Shown here: positions 1 to 8,156 of the stretch, one piece after another | Numbering within the stretch: position 1 is the first letter of the stretch | Layout of the letters: every line of letters starts with the position of its first letter | Source: Bacillus sp. NEB1478 | Lineage (GTDB): Bacteria; Bacillota; Bacilli; Bacillales; Fictibacillaceae | Direction of reading: 5' to 3' | NCBI RefSeq assembly: GCF_031582965.1 | Contig: NZ_CP134049.1 | Coordinates: 1,178,001-1,242,000, forward strand | DNA: 64,000 nucleotides | The notes under the pieces: model-generated | What the model saw: the letters and a program-made list of their open reading frames with translations, nothing else | What the model was told of the DNA's origin: nothing | Databases searched by the model: none | Program-made: the position numbers and the translations under genes

Positions 1-216
1 GGAAAACCTGACGTTGCCTTTTTACCTATTGGGGACAATTTTACGATGGGACCAGAAGATGCACTGATCGCCGCAAAGTGGATTGGAGCACCAATTACTG
101 TCCCAATTCATTTCAATACATTTCCAGTCATTGAACAAGATCCTGAAGAATCTTTTGTATCAAAACTAGGGAATAAAGGAAAATTGCTTCAAAGTGGTGA
201 AACCTTAAGTATATAA
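1..216 (+). CDS. ytkL: YtkL-like metal-dependent hydrolase, UPF0173 family (3' end only)
   Basis: The first 71 codons read open from the window edge to a TAA at 214-216, so only the C-terminal third is present. The residues [31 protein letters not shown] and the terminal [12 protein letters not shown] match the C-terminal part of the UPF0173 metallo-beta-lactamase-fold hydrolases (B. subtilis YtkL). The histidine in PIHFNTFP is likely one of the metal ligands of the fold. The substrate of this family is unknown. The next genes are ytoI, ytpI and nrnA, as in B. subtilis, which supports the assignment. A hairpin with a T run follows directly. Confidence 0.85.
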   Translation, partial: GKPDVAFLPIGDNFTMGPEDALIAAKWIGAPITVPIHFNTFPVIEQDPEESFVSKLGNKGKLLQSGETLSI

Positions 217-224
217 ATGATTCT

Positions 225-274
225 AACCTCTCTTTCCATGCATACGAATGGTATTAAGGGAGGTTGTTTTTTTT
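225..274 (+). terminator. Rho-independent terminator after ytkL, overlapping the next SD
   Basis: Arms AACCTCTCTT (225-234) and AAGGGAGGTT (256-265) pair with one wobble and are followed by GTTTTTTTT. The 3' arm contains the GGGAGG (258-263) that would serve as ribosome binding site for the small ORF starting at 275. Confidence 0.7.
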
Positions 275-517
275 ATGAACCAAGAAAAAATTGTAAAGTT
301 CCTCTTATTGATTGTTTTATTCTACTCTGCAATTCCTGTTTTGTCATTTCGTGGTCCGCTCTTGCATACGGTATTCTCCATTACATGGACTGCGTTTGCC
401 TGTATTTTATTGTTTGGAATTATGATTAAAAAAGAGCCAGTGAGAATGGTATCGGTCAAGAAGAAAAGATCTCAAATCCTTCAGCATTCGGAAAAAAGAA
501 CGCACATGGAAAGTTGA
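275..517 (+). CDS. small two-helix membrane protein, unknown function
   Basis: This 80-codon frame starts MNQEKIVKFL and has two hydrophobic stretches, about residues 8-24 and 32-50, followed by a basic tail rich in K and R. It looks like a small inner-membrane protein with two helices and a cytoplasmic C terminus. I do not recognise the family. ATG at 275 is preferred over GTG at 248 because GGGAGG lies 11 nt upstream, although that motif sits in the 3' arm of the ytkL terminator. The gene lies between ytkL and ytoI on the same strand. It may be lineage-specific; coding status is probable, not certain. Confidence 0.5.
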   Translation: MNQEKIVKFLLLIVLFYSAIPVLSFRGPLLHTVFSITWTAFACILLFGIMIKKEPVRMVSVKKKRSQILQHSEKRTHMES

Positions 518-599
518 GTTTCTGTTCCAATGACTGTATAATCTGTATTAGTCAAATAACTGAAACAGATAGATACAGGTAAAAGGAACGGTGAGCATA

Positions 600-1916
600 T
601 TGCTAACAAAGCATGAACAAATTTTGCAGCATATTTTAGGACTTGATGTAGGGTCGAAAATTTCAGTCCGACAAGTCGCGAAAGATTTAAATGTTAGTGA
701 AGGAACCGCTTATCGAGCGATAAAAGAAGCGGAAAATCAAGGAATTGTAAGTACGATTGAACGAGTAGGTACGATTCGCATTGAAAGACAAGCCAAGAGC
801 AATATTGAAAAACTCACTTTTGCCGAAGTCGTCAATATTGTTGAAGGACAAGTGCTGGGAGGACGAGCTGGACTCCACAAAACATTGCATAAATTTGTAA
901 TTGGTGCGATGAAACTAGAGGCGATGATGCGTTATGTGGATGCAGGGAGTTTATTGATCGTTGGTAACAGAGTAAATGCACATGAACTAGGATTAAAAGC
1001 GGGAAGTGCAATCTTAATAACAGGTGGTTTCGATACTGAAGAAGAAGTAAAAAGATTGGCTGATGAATTACAGCTTCCTGTAATTTCTACTAGTTACGAT
1101 ACGTTTACCGTTGCAACTATGATCAATAAAGCCATACATGATCGGTTAATTAAAAAAGAGATTGTTCTTGCTTCTGATATATTGATTCCAATTGAAGATA
1201 CACACTATTTATTTCAGACGGATGAAGTGAAAAGATGGCATGTATTAAATCAGGAGACAAATCATAGCCGTTATCCAGTTGTAGATCAAACGAATCGAGT
1301 AACGGGTATCGTTACCTCAAAGGATATCATAGGGATCGAAGAAACCACCCAAGTAGAAAAAGTAATGACTCGTTCACCTTTAACCGTAACGGAAAAAACG
1401 TCAGTGGCCGCTTGTGCCCATATGATGATTTGGGAAGGCATCGAGCTGCTGCCGGTTACAGGAGCTTCACATAAATTAATCGGAATTTTAACAAGACAAG
1501 ATGTGTTGAAAGCGATGCAGATGATGCAAAAGCAGCCGCAAGTTGGTGCAACAATTGATGATTTGATCTCTACTGAGCTGAAGGAGCATAAGTACGATAG
1601 CCAAATTTTATTTTCATGCCTGATTACACCTCAAATGACAAATCATCTTGGAACGGTTTCATATGGAGTATTGATGACTCTAGTAACAGAAGTTGCAAGG
1701 AAGACTTTGCGCAGAATTAAAAAAGGGGATCTTGTAGTTGAAAACGTAACCTTTTATTATATTAAACCGGTTCAGATCGAGAGTGAGATTGAATTTATTC
1801 CAAGAGTATTAGAAGTGAGCAGGAAATTTGGAAAGGTTGAAGTAGAAATTTTTCATGAAGGGAAAATTGTTGGAAAGGCAATGATGATGGCTCAGCTGAT
1901 CGATCATCGATCATAA
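600..1916 (+). CDS. ytoI: YtoI-like regulator: HTH, DRTGG, CBS pair and hotdog domain
   Basis: The protein has four parts: an N-terminal winged-helix-like segment (about 1-60, KISVRQVAKDLNVSEGTAYRAIK), a DRTGG domain (about 70-180), two CBS motifs (about 190-310, SRYPVVD...GIVTSKD and LLPVTG...GILTRQD) and a C-terminal hotdog/MaoC-like domain (about 330-435). This is the layout of B. subtilis YtoI, thought to be a ligand-sensing transcription factor with no firmly known ligand; CBS pairs usually bind adenine nucleotides. The start is uncertain. TTG at 600 gives MLTKHEQIL, which aligns with YtoI, and has GGTGA 5 nt upstream; GTG at 591 is possible but its SD is only 3 nt away. A strong palindromic terminator follows. 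Confidence 0.9.
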   Translation: MLTKHEQILQHILGLDVGSKISVRQVAKDLNVSEGTAYRAIKEAENQGIVSTIERVGTIRIERQAKSNIEKLTFAEVVNIVEGQVLGGRAGLHKTLHKFVIGAMKLEAMMRYVDAGSLLIVGNRVNAHELGLKAGSAILITGGFDTEEEVKRLADELQLPVISTSYDTFTVATMINKAIHDRLIKKEIVLASDILIPIEDTHYLFQTDEVKRWHVLNQETNHSRYPVVDQTNRVTGIVTSKDIIGIEETTQVEKVMTRSPLTVTEKTSVAACAHMMIWEGIELLPVTGASHKLIGILTRQDVLKAMQMMQKQPQVGATIDDLISTELKEHKYDSQILFSCLITPQMTNHLGTVSYGVLMTLVTEVARKTLRRIKKGDLVVENVTFYYIKPVQIESEIEFIPRVLEVSRKFGKVEVEIFHEGKIVGKAMMMAQLIDHRS

Positions 1917-1924
1917 TCGTGCAA

Positions 1925-1950
1925 AAAAAGTCCCTCTAGAGGGACTTTTT
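1925..1950. terminator. bidirectional terminator between ytoI and ytpI
   Basis: A perfect palindrome centred on CTAG (arms 1925-1937 and 1938-1950) carries A and T runs on both sides. It can end the ytoI transcript and the convergent ytpI transcript; it overlaps the ytpI stop codon. Confidence 0.85.
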
Positions 1951-2272
1951 ATCCATTCATTTTTTGTTTTTGTGATTCATTTTTTGCAAGTGTTAAATAA
2001 TGCTTGTACATTTTCCAGCCGAAAAATAATTGAACCGCTCCATAAACTAAGAACACAATAGCGATCCAAAGCTGTAATTTTCCTTCGACAGACGTTAGTT
2101 CATTGAGTCCGAATGAAGCTACAAAAGTTCCTAAAGCCATCTTTGCTTTTGAACCTGTCCAGCGTTTATAAAAAAGTTCTTTTGATCGAACTTCACGAAC
2201 CTTATAAAACACATAAAGAGCAAAAGAAAGTATAATAAGAATAATAAAAATCGGCATTAATGATTCCCCCAT
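1949..2272 (-). CDS. ytpI: YtpI family small membrane protein
   Basis: This 107-residue protein has three predicted membrane helices: about residues 7-24, a middle helix around 43-57 (MALGTFVASFGLNEL) and one around 68-88. It ends with a charged tail. The motif pattern YVFYKVREVRSKELF...KAKMALGTFVASFGLNEL matches B. subtilis YtpI, which also sits between ytoI and nrnA. Function is unknown. GGAG lies 7 nt before the ATG at 2272; a second ATG five codons in (MPIFII) is closer to the B. subtilis start. A cre-like palindrome (2291-2304) lies just upstream, between this gene and nrnA. Confidence 0.8.
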   Translation of the reverse strand: MGESLMPIFIILIILSFALYVFYKVREVRSKELFYKRWTGSKAKMALGTFVASFGLNELTSVEGKLQLWIAIVFLVYGAVQLFFGWKMYKHYLTLAKNESQKQKMNG

Positions 2273-2290
2273 GAATTTACTCCATTATAT

Positions 2291-2304
2291 TGTAAACGTT
2301 TAAA
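2291..2304. promoter_or_regulatory. possible CcpA (cre) site between ytpI and nrnA
   Basis: TGTAAACGTTTAAA contains the perfect palindrome TAAACGTTTA and fits the cre consensus TGWAARCGYTWNCW at 13 of 14 positions. The C expected at position 13 is A. Its place between divergent genes is suitable for control, but a single palindrome in AT-rich DNA is weak evidence. Confidence 0.3.
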
Positions 2305-2343
2305 AACAGAATTGCCACAACGAGGTCTAAAAAGGAGTCTGAT

Positions 2344-3291
2344 ATGAAAGAAGAAATTTTGAGTAAAATTCAACAATATGATCGTATTATTATTCATCGG
2401 CATGTTAGACCGGATCCGGATGCTCTTGGTTCACAGGGTGGTTTAGCGAATATTTTAAAAGCTAGTTTTCCAAAAAAGGAAATCTATGCGGTAGGGGAAG
2501 AGGATCCAGGTCTTATTTTTTTAAACAGGATGGACGTAATTGAAGACCAACTATATAAAGGTGCATTAGTTATTATTTGTGACACAGCTAACTCACCTCG
2601 AATCAGTGATTCCCGCTATTCATTAGGCGATATGACAATAAAGATCGATCATCATCCCAATGAAGATCCGTATGGTGACTTAATTTGGGTTGATACATCT
2701 GCAAGCTCTGTAAGCGAAATGATCATGGAATTTTACCTTTTTGGTAAAGCGAGAGGATTACAATTAAATGATCAGGCAGCAAGACTTTTGTATGCAGGAA
2801 TAATAGGAGATACAGGACGATTTCTCTATCCGTCTACTAGTGAGAAAACACATAGATATGCAGCTAAGCTTTTAGAAACGGGCTTTACTCCTTCTGAAAT
2901 ACATGAAAATTTATATAAAACACCTGAAAAACTCGTCAGATTAAATGGTTATGTACTGCAGCACTTTTCTATTTTAGACGGGCGTGTAGGATACATTCAT
3001 CTCAACAGACAAACGTTGGATGATTTTGATGTCAACGCCAGTGAAGCTTCTTTACTCGTAAATTCCTTTTCACAGGTAGAAGGATTGTTAGCCTGGGTCT
3101 TCTTCGTGGATGAGCCTGATCAAATCCGAGTACGGCTGCGTTCTAAAGGACCGTTTGTAAATAAAATTGCTGCTCAGTTTAATGGAGGAGGGCATCCAAG
3201 GGCTTCGGGTGCCACCGTATATACGAAAGAAGAAACGCTTGCTGTATTAAATGCTTTGAGAGAAGCATGTGCAGTATTTAGTGCAAAATAA
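2344..3291 (+). CDS. nrnA: NrnA bifunctional oligoribonuclease / pAp phosphatase
   Basis: NrnA is a DHH-DHHA1 phosphoesterase that degrades short RNA oligomers (nanoRNAs) and dephosphorylates pAp, the by-product of sulfate assimilation. The 315-residue length is typical. Visible metal-binding motifs are HRHVRPDPDALGS (about 18-30), ICDTANSPR (about 79-87) and KIDHHPNEDPYGD (about 101-113), and the C-terminal DHHA1 substrate motif GGGHPRASGA (about 281-290). AAAGGAG lies 6-7 nt before the ATG. The gene is divergent from ytpI and ends in a terminator shared with a small convergent gene. Confidence 0.95.
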   Translation: MKEEILSKIQQYDRIIIHRHVRPDPDALGSQGGLANILKASFPKKEIYAVGEEDPGLIFLNRMDVIEDQLYKGALVIICDTANSPRISDSRYSLGDMTIKIDHHPNEDPYGDLIWVDTSASSVSEMIMEFYLFGKARGLQLNDQAARLLYAGIIGDTGRFLYPSTSEKTHRYAAKLLETGFTPSEIHENLYKTPEKLVRLNGYVLQHFSILDGRVGYIHLNRQTLDDFDVNASEASLLVNSFSQVEGLLAWVFFVDEPDQIRVRLRSKGPFVNKIAAQFNGGGHPRASGATVYTKEETLAVLNALREACAVFSAK

Positions 3292-3317
3292 AAAAGGCCT
3301 CTACGGGGGGCCTTTTT
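3291..3317. terminator. bidirectional terminator after nrnA
   Basis: Arms AAAAAGGCC (3291-3299) and GGCCTTTTT (3309-3317) are perfectly complementary, with A/T runs on both sides. The terminator serves nrnA and the convergent small gene ending at 3325. Confidence 0.85.
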
Positions 3318-3324
3318 ACTTTAA

Positions 3325-3510
3325 TTAACTGCTTTTTTCTGGGATGAACCAAGAACCGACATCTGTAACATCTTCATGAACTTTTAAGTTGAGTTTTAAA
3401 AGTTCTTTTTTAATTAATTCAGCTACTTCTTTCGTTTCTGCGAACGCAGAGAAACCATTTTGAATTTCTTTTACCTTTTCACGGGCAAGTTCTTTTCGAT
3501 TTATAATCAT
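3325..3510 (-). CDS. small soluble protein between nrnA and ytrI (YtzJ-position), unknown function
   Basis: This 61-residue charged protein begins MIINRKELAREKVKEIQNGF and has no signal or membrane segment. It looks like a short helical N-terminal half followed by a beta-like end (VHEDVTDVGSWFIP). B. subtilis carries a similarly small gene (I believe ytzJ) in this interval, but I am not sure the two are homologous, so no symbol is given. The reverse-strand sequence before the ATG, GGGGGGAAATCTGC, gives a G-rich SD about 8 nt away. It shares the palindromic terminator with nrnA. Confidence 0.6.
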   Translation of the reverse strand: MIINRKELAREKVKEIQNGFSAFAETKEVAELIKKELLKLNLKVHEDVTDVGSWFIPEKSS

Positions 3511-3625
3511 GCAGATTTCCCCCCAGTATTCACTCTCTATATACGTATTTTATACAATATACAGTGAGAATGCTATTGAACTGCTTAAAGATTAATAAAA
3601 ACGTAATATTTCGAACATTATTCAC

Positions 3626-4129
3626 CTATTCCAAAGAACGTACAGTTACATACATTCTTAATATTCCGGTATATAAATAGAGATGATCGATTTTCACTGT
3701 ATATTTTTGTTCGTCAAGCGTGTAATCTTTGCTTTCAATAGCTTGTACTAGTAAAGCATGGCTTCTTGCAATTATTTCTGTATCTTCTCCTATCAAATGT
3801 TCCAAATCATCTTCAATTAATTTAACAAGCTGAACTTTAATTAAGCTGGATAATTTTTGAGAAGGATCAGAAAATTGTACATTGATTTCGTGCAACTTAA
3901 ATTTTTTCGCTAGTTCTTCGTTTGCTCTCTTATCATCGGAAGTAAGAATCTCATTTTTTTTCTTATAATCTTCTATAATGATTTTTTGATTTTTTATAAT
4001 ATTTATTAAACGCTCGTGAGCAAGGCCAAATTGCAATAAGAAAAAAGCCCAGCCAATGATGCAGCCGATCGCAATACCTGCGAAAAAGCGCTGGTAACCT
4101 TTTCTCAAATATAGCGGTGGGATTCTCAT
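3626..4129 (-). CDS. ytrI: sporulation membrane protein YtrI
   Basis: The protein begins MRIPPLYLRKGYQRFFAG, has one membrane helix (about 15-34), a coiled-coil-like segment (about 40-75) and a C-terminal domain outside the membrane. This matches B. subtilis YtrI, a sigma-E-controlled protein needed for efficient sporulation. I chose the ATG at 4129, not the upstream one at 4156, because MRIPP is the conserved start and AGGAG lies about 10 nt before it. The ATG overlaps the ytrH stop by one base (TAATG), so the two genes are translationally coupled. Confidence 0.88.
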   Translation of the reverse strand: MRIPPLYLRKGYQRFFAGIAIGCIIGWAFFLLQFGLAHERLINIIKNQKIIIEDYKKKNEILTSDDKRANEELAKKFKLHEINVQFSDPSQKLSSLIKVQLVKLIEDDLEHLIGEDTEIIARSHALLVQAIESKDYTLDEQKYTVKIDHLYLYTGILRMYVTVRSLE

Positions 4130-4461
4130 TAGTTTAAATTCTCCTGAGTAAGCCAATGAATTAATAGCATAGCGGTATTTGCACCAGCCATCGCTACGAA
4201 GATGTAAGTTAGTTGTTTAAATATTTCAATCGTAGCACCATTTACGAAACTTCTTTCAAAGTTATTGATTGTATCAAACGTACCGCCAATTGCAGCAACA
4301 ATAGCCCATATCTTTAGTTTTTTGGCAAGATCCATCATTTCGAGAATGGGAGCTTTACCTACTAAAAATGCAGCGAGCCCACCGATAAGTGCACCGCCTA
4401 AAATAACTCCAAACGCAATGGCAAAATCTAAAATAATGTTTCCAAAGAAATCGCGTACCAT
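4129..4461 (-). CDS. ytrH: sporulation membrane protein YtrH
   Basis: The 110-residue protein starts MVRDFFGNIILDFAIAFGVILGGA and has three hydrophobic segments (about 6-33, 48-60 and 80-103). It matches YtrH, the partner of YtrI in the sigma-E regulon, required for normal spore formation. The start at 4461 is fixed by a strong GAGGAGG six bases upstream; the ATG at 4503 would add an unconserved extension. It lies upstream of ytrI with a one-base overlap and is divergent from dnaE, as in B. subtilis. Confidence 0.88.
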   Translation of the reverse strand: MVRDFFGNIILDFAIAFGVILGGALIGGLAAFLVGKAPILEMMDLAKKLKIWAIVAAIGGTFDTINNFERSFVNGATIEIFKQLTYIFVAMAGANTAMLLIHWLTQENLN

Positions 4462-4590
4462 GCGAATCCTCCTCTCGTACTCAATGTATGGACAAATTTT
4501 CAAAGTATGCTTGTTTTATCAATATGTAAACCGTAATTTTAAAACATTTTATTAGAAGAAATTGTTACAATGGCTAAAAGCTTAGATTCT

Positions 4591-4619
4591 TTTAAACGAT
4601 TAGATGGTTGTACTATAAT
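4591..4619 (+). promoter_or_regulatory. predicted sigma-A promoter of dnaE
   Basis: TTTAAA (4591-4596), a 17-bp spacer and a perfect TATAAT (4614-4619) lie about 35 bp before the dnaE start codon. Confidence 0.55.
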
Positions 4620-4654
4620 AAAGTTGCAAATAGGCGGGAAAAGGAAGTGAAGGT

Positions 4655-7600
4655 ATGGGATTTGTTCCTTTACATGTACATAGTGAATATTCTCTTCTCG
4701 AAAGCTCTTGTCGTATAGATGATCTCGTTAAAAAAGCGGCAGAATCGGGTTGTTCAGCAATGGCTATATCTGATAAGGGGAATATGTATGGAGCATTAAA
4801 GTTTTACACATCTTGTTTGAAAGCCGGAATAAAACCTATTTTAGGTTTAGAGGCTATGATCGTTGACGAAAGCTTACAAAAAGATCAGACAGGGACATCT
4901 CCAAAAAACATTCTTTTGTACGCAATGAATAAAGAAGGCTATCAAAATTTACTTAAGCTTTCTACGATAATTCAAACGAAACAGGATGGAGTTTATAGGC
5001 CTATTTCTCATACAGTCCTTTCAAAGCATTCAAGTGGATTAATCGCGCTTTCATCAGGTCAAGAAGGTGAAATTCAGCAGCTTCTTGCTAATGAAAAAGC
5101 ATCAGGAAGCCGGTTAGAAAAGGTGCTTTCTTATTATAAGGAGACTTTTCACAATCAGTTTTATTTAGGCATTGAAGACCATGGTACTGGATTTGAAAAA
5201 ACATTAAATCTCCAATTACAGTCTTTGGCGAGAGAACATCACATTCCTCTTCTTTGTGCCCATGAAACGTATTATATGGAAAAGGAAGATGCTCAAGCAC
5301 ATGATATCCTTTTATGCATTAAACATGGGGAAAAAGTAAACAATCCAGATCGTTACAAATTAGCAACGGATGATTTTTATTTTAAATCCGAAAAAGAAAT
5401 GCAAAATTTATTTTCCCATTGTAAAGAGACATTACGTGAAACGGTCAAATTTGCGGATCGCTGTAATTTAGAATTGAAACTTGGCGAGATTGCACTTCCT
5501 AAATATCCTGTCCCGGGTAAGAAAGATAGTTACGAATATTTAAAAGATCTTTGCCAAAAAGGGATTGAAAAAAGATATAAATCAATCACACCACAAATCG
5601 AAAAAAGGCTTGAATACGAGTTAAATATTATTAAAGGCATGAAATTTGAGGATTATTTTTTAATTGTTTGGGATTTTATGAAGTTTGCTCATGAACAAAA
5701 TATGATTACTGGACCTGGTCGAGGATCAGCAGCAGGTTCTTTAGTTGCTTATGTGCTGAATATAACTAATGTTGATCCGATACATCATGAACTGATATTT
5801 GAACGGTTTTTAAATCCTGAGAGAATAACGATGCCCGATATTGATATTGACTTTCCTGATAATCGGCGTGATGAGGTATTAAGGTATGTTGCATCAAAAT
5901 ATGGGACTGACTATGTCGCTCAAATCATTACGTTTGGTACACTAGCAGCAAAGGCAGCAATCCGAGATGCCGGCAGAGTTATGGACTATCCACCTTCATT
6001 AATTGATCAAACATCTAAAAACATTCCTTCCCGTCCGGGGATTAGTTTAGAAAAAGCGCTCCAAGAATCTCATGGGCTGCAGCAAGCTTACTCCTCAGAT
6101 GAAAGTGTGAGAAAGCTTATTAATATAGCCAGTGAGTTAGAAGGTCTTCCAAGGCACGCATCCACACATGCAGCCGGAGTTGTTCTATCAGGAACACCTC
6201 TTGTTGAAACCGTACCGCTGCAAACGGGCCATGATGAGATTCCCTTGACACAATACAGTATGGAATGGTTAGAATCGGCTGGATTATTAAAAATGGATTT
6301 TTTAGGTCTGCGAAATTTATCTTTGATTGAAAACATACTTCTTTCTATAGAAGAAAGAGAAGGTTTTAAAATTAATTTGAGTGAAATTCCATTCACAGAT
6401 CAGAAAACGTTTCAGCTGCTATCTGAAGGAGATACGACTGGCGTTTTCCAGCTGGAATCTGATGGAATGAGAAAAGTTTTGCAACAGTTAAAACCTACAG
6501 AATTTGAAGACATCGTTGCTGTAAACGCATTATACAGACCGGGTCCTATGCAGAACATTCCAGACTACATCGCTGGAAAACATGGTGAAAAGACGGTTAC
6601 TTATCTCCATCCTGATTTAGAGCAAATATTGAAAAGCACATATGGGGTTATCGTTTATCAGGAACAGATTATGCAGATTGCAACAAAGGCAGCTAGATTT
6701 ACACTTGGTGAAGCAGATTTGTTAAGACGAGCAGTCGGAAAGAAGAAAAGAGAGATCTTAGTTAAAGAGCGTGAACATTTTGTTGCAGGCTGTTTGAAAC
6801 AAGGGTATGATGAAAAGTCTGCAGATGCCTTATATGATCTGATCGTACGATTTGCTGATTATGGTTTTCCAAGAAGCCACGCTGTTGCCTATAGTGTTAT
6901 TGCTTATCAGCTAGCGTATTTAAAGGCAAATTTTCCAACGCACTTTATGGCAGCATTACTTTCAAGTGTGATTGGTAATCATGATAAAGTTAGTCAGTAT
7001 ATTAAAGAGTCTAAGCAAAAAGGGATTCCTGTTTTTTCCCCTTCTATAAAAGAGAGTCAATCATTTTTTATTCCTGAAGGCAATGGTATTCGATTTGGTC
7101 TGCTCGCGATTAAAAACGTGGGTATTAATGCGATTCGGTTTATAAGTGATGAAAATAAAAAGGAGTCTTTTCTGGACCTTTTTGATATATGTGCCCGCTG
7201 TCCGCAAAAAATTGTCAATAAACGGACGATAGAATCACTGATTTTTGCAGGAGCAATGGATGATTTAGGTGAAGACAGAGCGGTCCTATTAGCTTCGTTA
7301 GAAACTGCTATTGAATACGGAGAAGAAGTTCAGGAAATATCGCGAAAAAATCAGATGTATCTTTTTGATGATGATATCAATCTTCCTAAGCCGTCTTATG
7401 TTACTGTTCAACCTTTTCAAGATAGTGAAAAGCTTAAATTCGAAAAGGAAGCGCTTGGCTTTTTCTTTTCTTCTCATCCACTCGAAAGATTCAGGTCTGT
7501 CTTAAAGACCTGGACAGCAGCAAGTATTGGCGATATTAACGTAAAGAAATCTCTCATTCGTCTTGGAGTTCTCATAGACAAAGTACGTGTGATTAAAACA

Positions 7601-8038
7601 AAAAAAGGAGAACTGATGGCCTTTTTGTCGATTAGTGATGAGAGCGGTGAAGTTGAGGCAGTTATTTTTCCTAAAAACTATGAGGAATATCATGGACTTC
7701 TGCAAAAAGGAGAGCAATTGTTCTTAGAAGGAAGTGTGGAAGAACGAAATAATGCGTTACAAGTTTTAATCAGCAAATGTAAACCGCTGCGGGAACTTAA
7801 AACTAAGAGCCAGCCTGCTGTCTTTATTAAAATTGATAAAGAACACAATTCCCCAGATTATTTGAATGCGATAAAACAAATACTTGAACAATCAAAAGGA
7901 AATGTACCTGTTGTTTTGATCTATGAAGAAACGAGAGAAAAAGTACAAGTCTCTCAACGCATTCATGCTGCTGAAGACTTAATCGTAGAATTGCAATCAG
8001 TTATTGGTGAGGGAAATGTCGTTTTTAGAAGAAATTAA
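4655..8038 (+). CDS. dnaE: DNA polymerase III subunit alpha DnaE
   Basis: DnaE of Bacillota extends RNA primers during lagging-strand synthesis before handing over to PolC. The 1127-residue protein has an N-terminal PHP domain (LHVHSEYSLLESSCRIDDL, about 6-24), the C-family polymerase core with GPGRGSAAGSLVAY (about 353-366) and the catalytic PDIDIDF (about 393-399), a helix-hairpin-helix region, and a C-terminal OB domain (GVLIDKVRVIKTKKGELMAF, from about 970). No proofreading exonuclease domain is present, unlike PolC. AAGGAAGTG precedes the ATG. It is divergent from ytrH-ytrI and upstream of ytsJ, as in B. subtilis. Confidence 0.97.
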   Translation: MGFVPLHVHSEYSLLESSCRIDDLVKKAAESGCSAMAISDKGNMYGALKFYTSCLKAGIKPILGLEAMIVDESLQKDQTGTSPKNILLYAMNKEGYQNLLKLSTIIQTKQDGVYRPISHTVLSKHSSGLIALSSGQEGEIQQLLANEKASGSRLEKVLSYYKETFHNQFYLGIEDHGTGFEKTLNLQLQSLAREHHIPLLCAHETYYMEKEDAQAHDILLCIKHGEKVNNPDRYKLATDDFYFKSEKEMQNLFSHCKETLRETVKFADRCNLELKLGEIALPKYPVPGKKDSYEYLKDLCQKGIEKRYKSITPQIEKRLEYELNIIKGMKFEDYFLIVWDFMKFAHEQNMITGPGRGSAAGSLVAYVLNITNVDPIHHELIFERFLNPERITMPDIDIDFPDNRRDEVLRYVASKYGTDYVAQIITFGTLAAKAAIRDAGRVMDYPPSLIDQTSKNIPSRPGISLEKALQESHGLQQAYSSDESVRKLINIASELEGLPRHASTHAAGVVLSGTPLVETVPLQTGHDEIPLTQYSMEWLESAGLLKMDFLGLRNLSLIENILLSIEEREGFKINLSEIPFTDQKTFQLLSEGDTTGVFQLESDGMRKVLQQLKPTEFEDIVAVNALYRPGPMQNIPDYIAGKHGEKTVTYLHPDLEQILKSTYGVIVYQEQIMQIATKAARFTLGEADLLRRAVGKKKREILVKEREHFVAGCLKQGYDEKSADALYDLIVRFADYGFPRSHAVAYSVIAYQLAYLKANFPTHFMAALLSSVIGNHDKVSQYIKESKQKGIPVFSPSIKESQSFFIPEGNGIRFGLLAIKNVGINAIRFISDENKKESFLDLFDICARCPQKIVNKRTIESLIFAGAMDDLGEDRAVLLASLETAIEYGEEVQEISRKNQMYLFDDDINLPKPSYVTVQPFQDSEKLKFEKEALGFFFSSHPLERFRSVLKTWTAASIGDINVKKSLIRLGVLIDKVRVIKTKKGELMAFLSISDESGEVEAVIFPKNYEEYHGLLQKGEQLFLEGSVEERNNALQVLISKCKPLRELKTKSQPAVFIKIDKEHNSPDYLNAIKQILEQSKGNVPVVLIYEETREKVQVSQRIHAAEDLIVELQSVIGEGNVVFRRN

Positions 8039-8043
8039 AAATC

Positions 8044-8071
8044 TTTACAGCTTGATTACATTTGATATAAT
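8044..8071 (+). promoter_or_regulatory. predicted sigma-A promoter of ytsJ
   Basis: TTTACA (8044-8049), a 16-bp spacer and a perfect TATAAT (8066-8071) predict a start near 8078. The GntR-type operator at 8088-8100 lies just downstream. Confidence 0.6.
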
Positions 8072-8087
8072 GGATGAGTCAATTATA

Positions 8088-8100
8088 GTGGTCTGACCAC
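8088..8100. promoter_or_regulatory. GntR/FadR-subfamily operator before ytsJ
   Basis: GTGGTCTGACCAC is a perfect 13-bp palindrome containing TGGTNNNACCA, the operator form of FadR-subfamily GntR proteins such as PdhR. It sits at about +10 to +22 of the predicted ytsJ transcript. The second gene of that transcript is itself a FadR-subfamily GntR regulator, so autoregulation is likely (inference). Confidence 0.65.
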
Positions 8101-8156
8101 CTTTTCGATTGGACTCTCCGACCATAAAATTTTAAAAACCTTTAGGAGATGACAAA

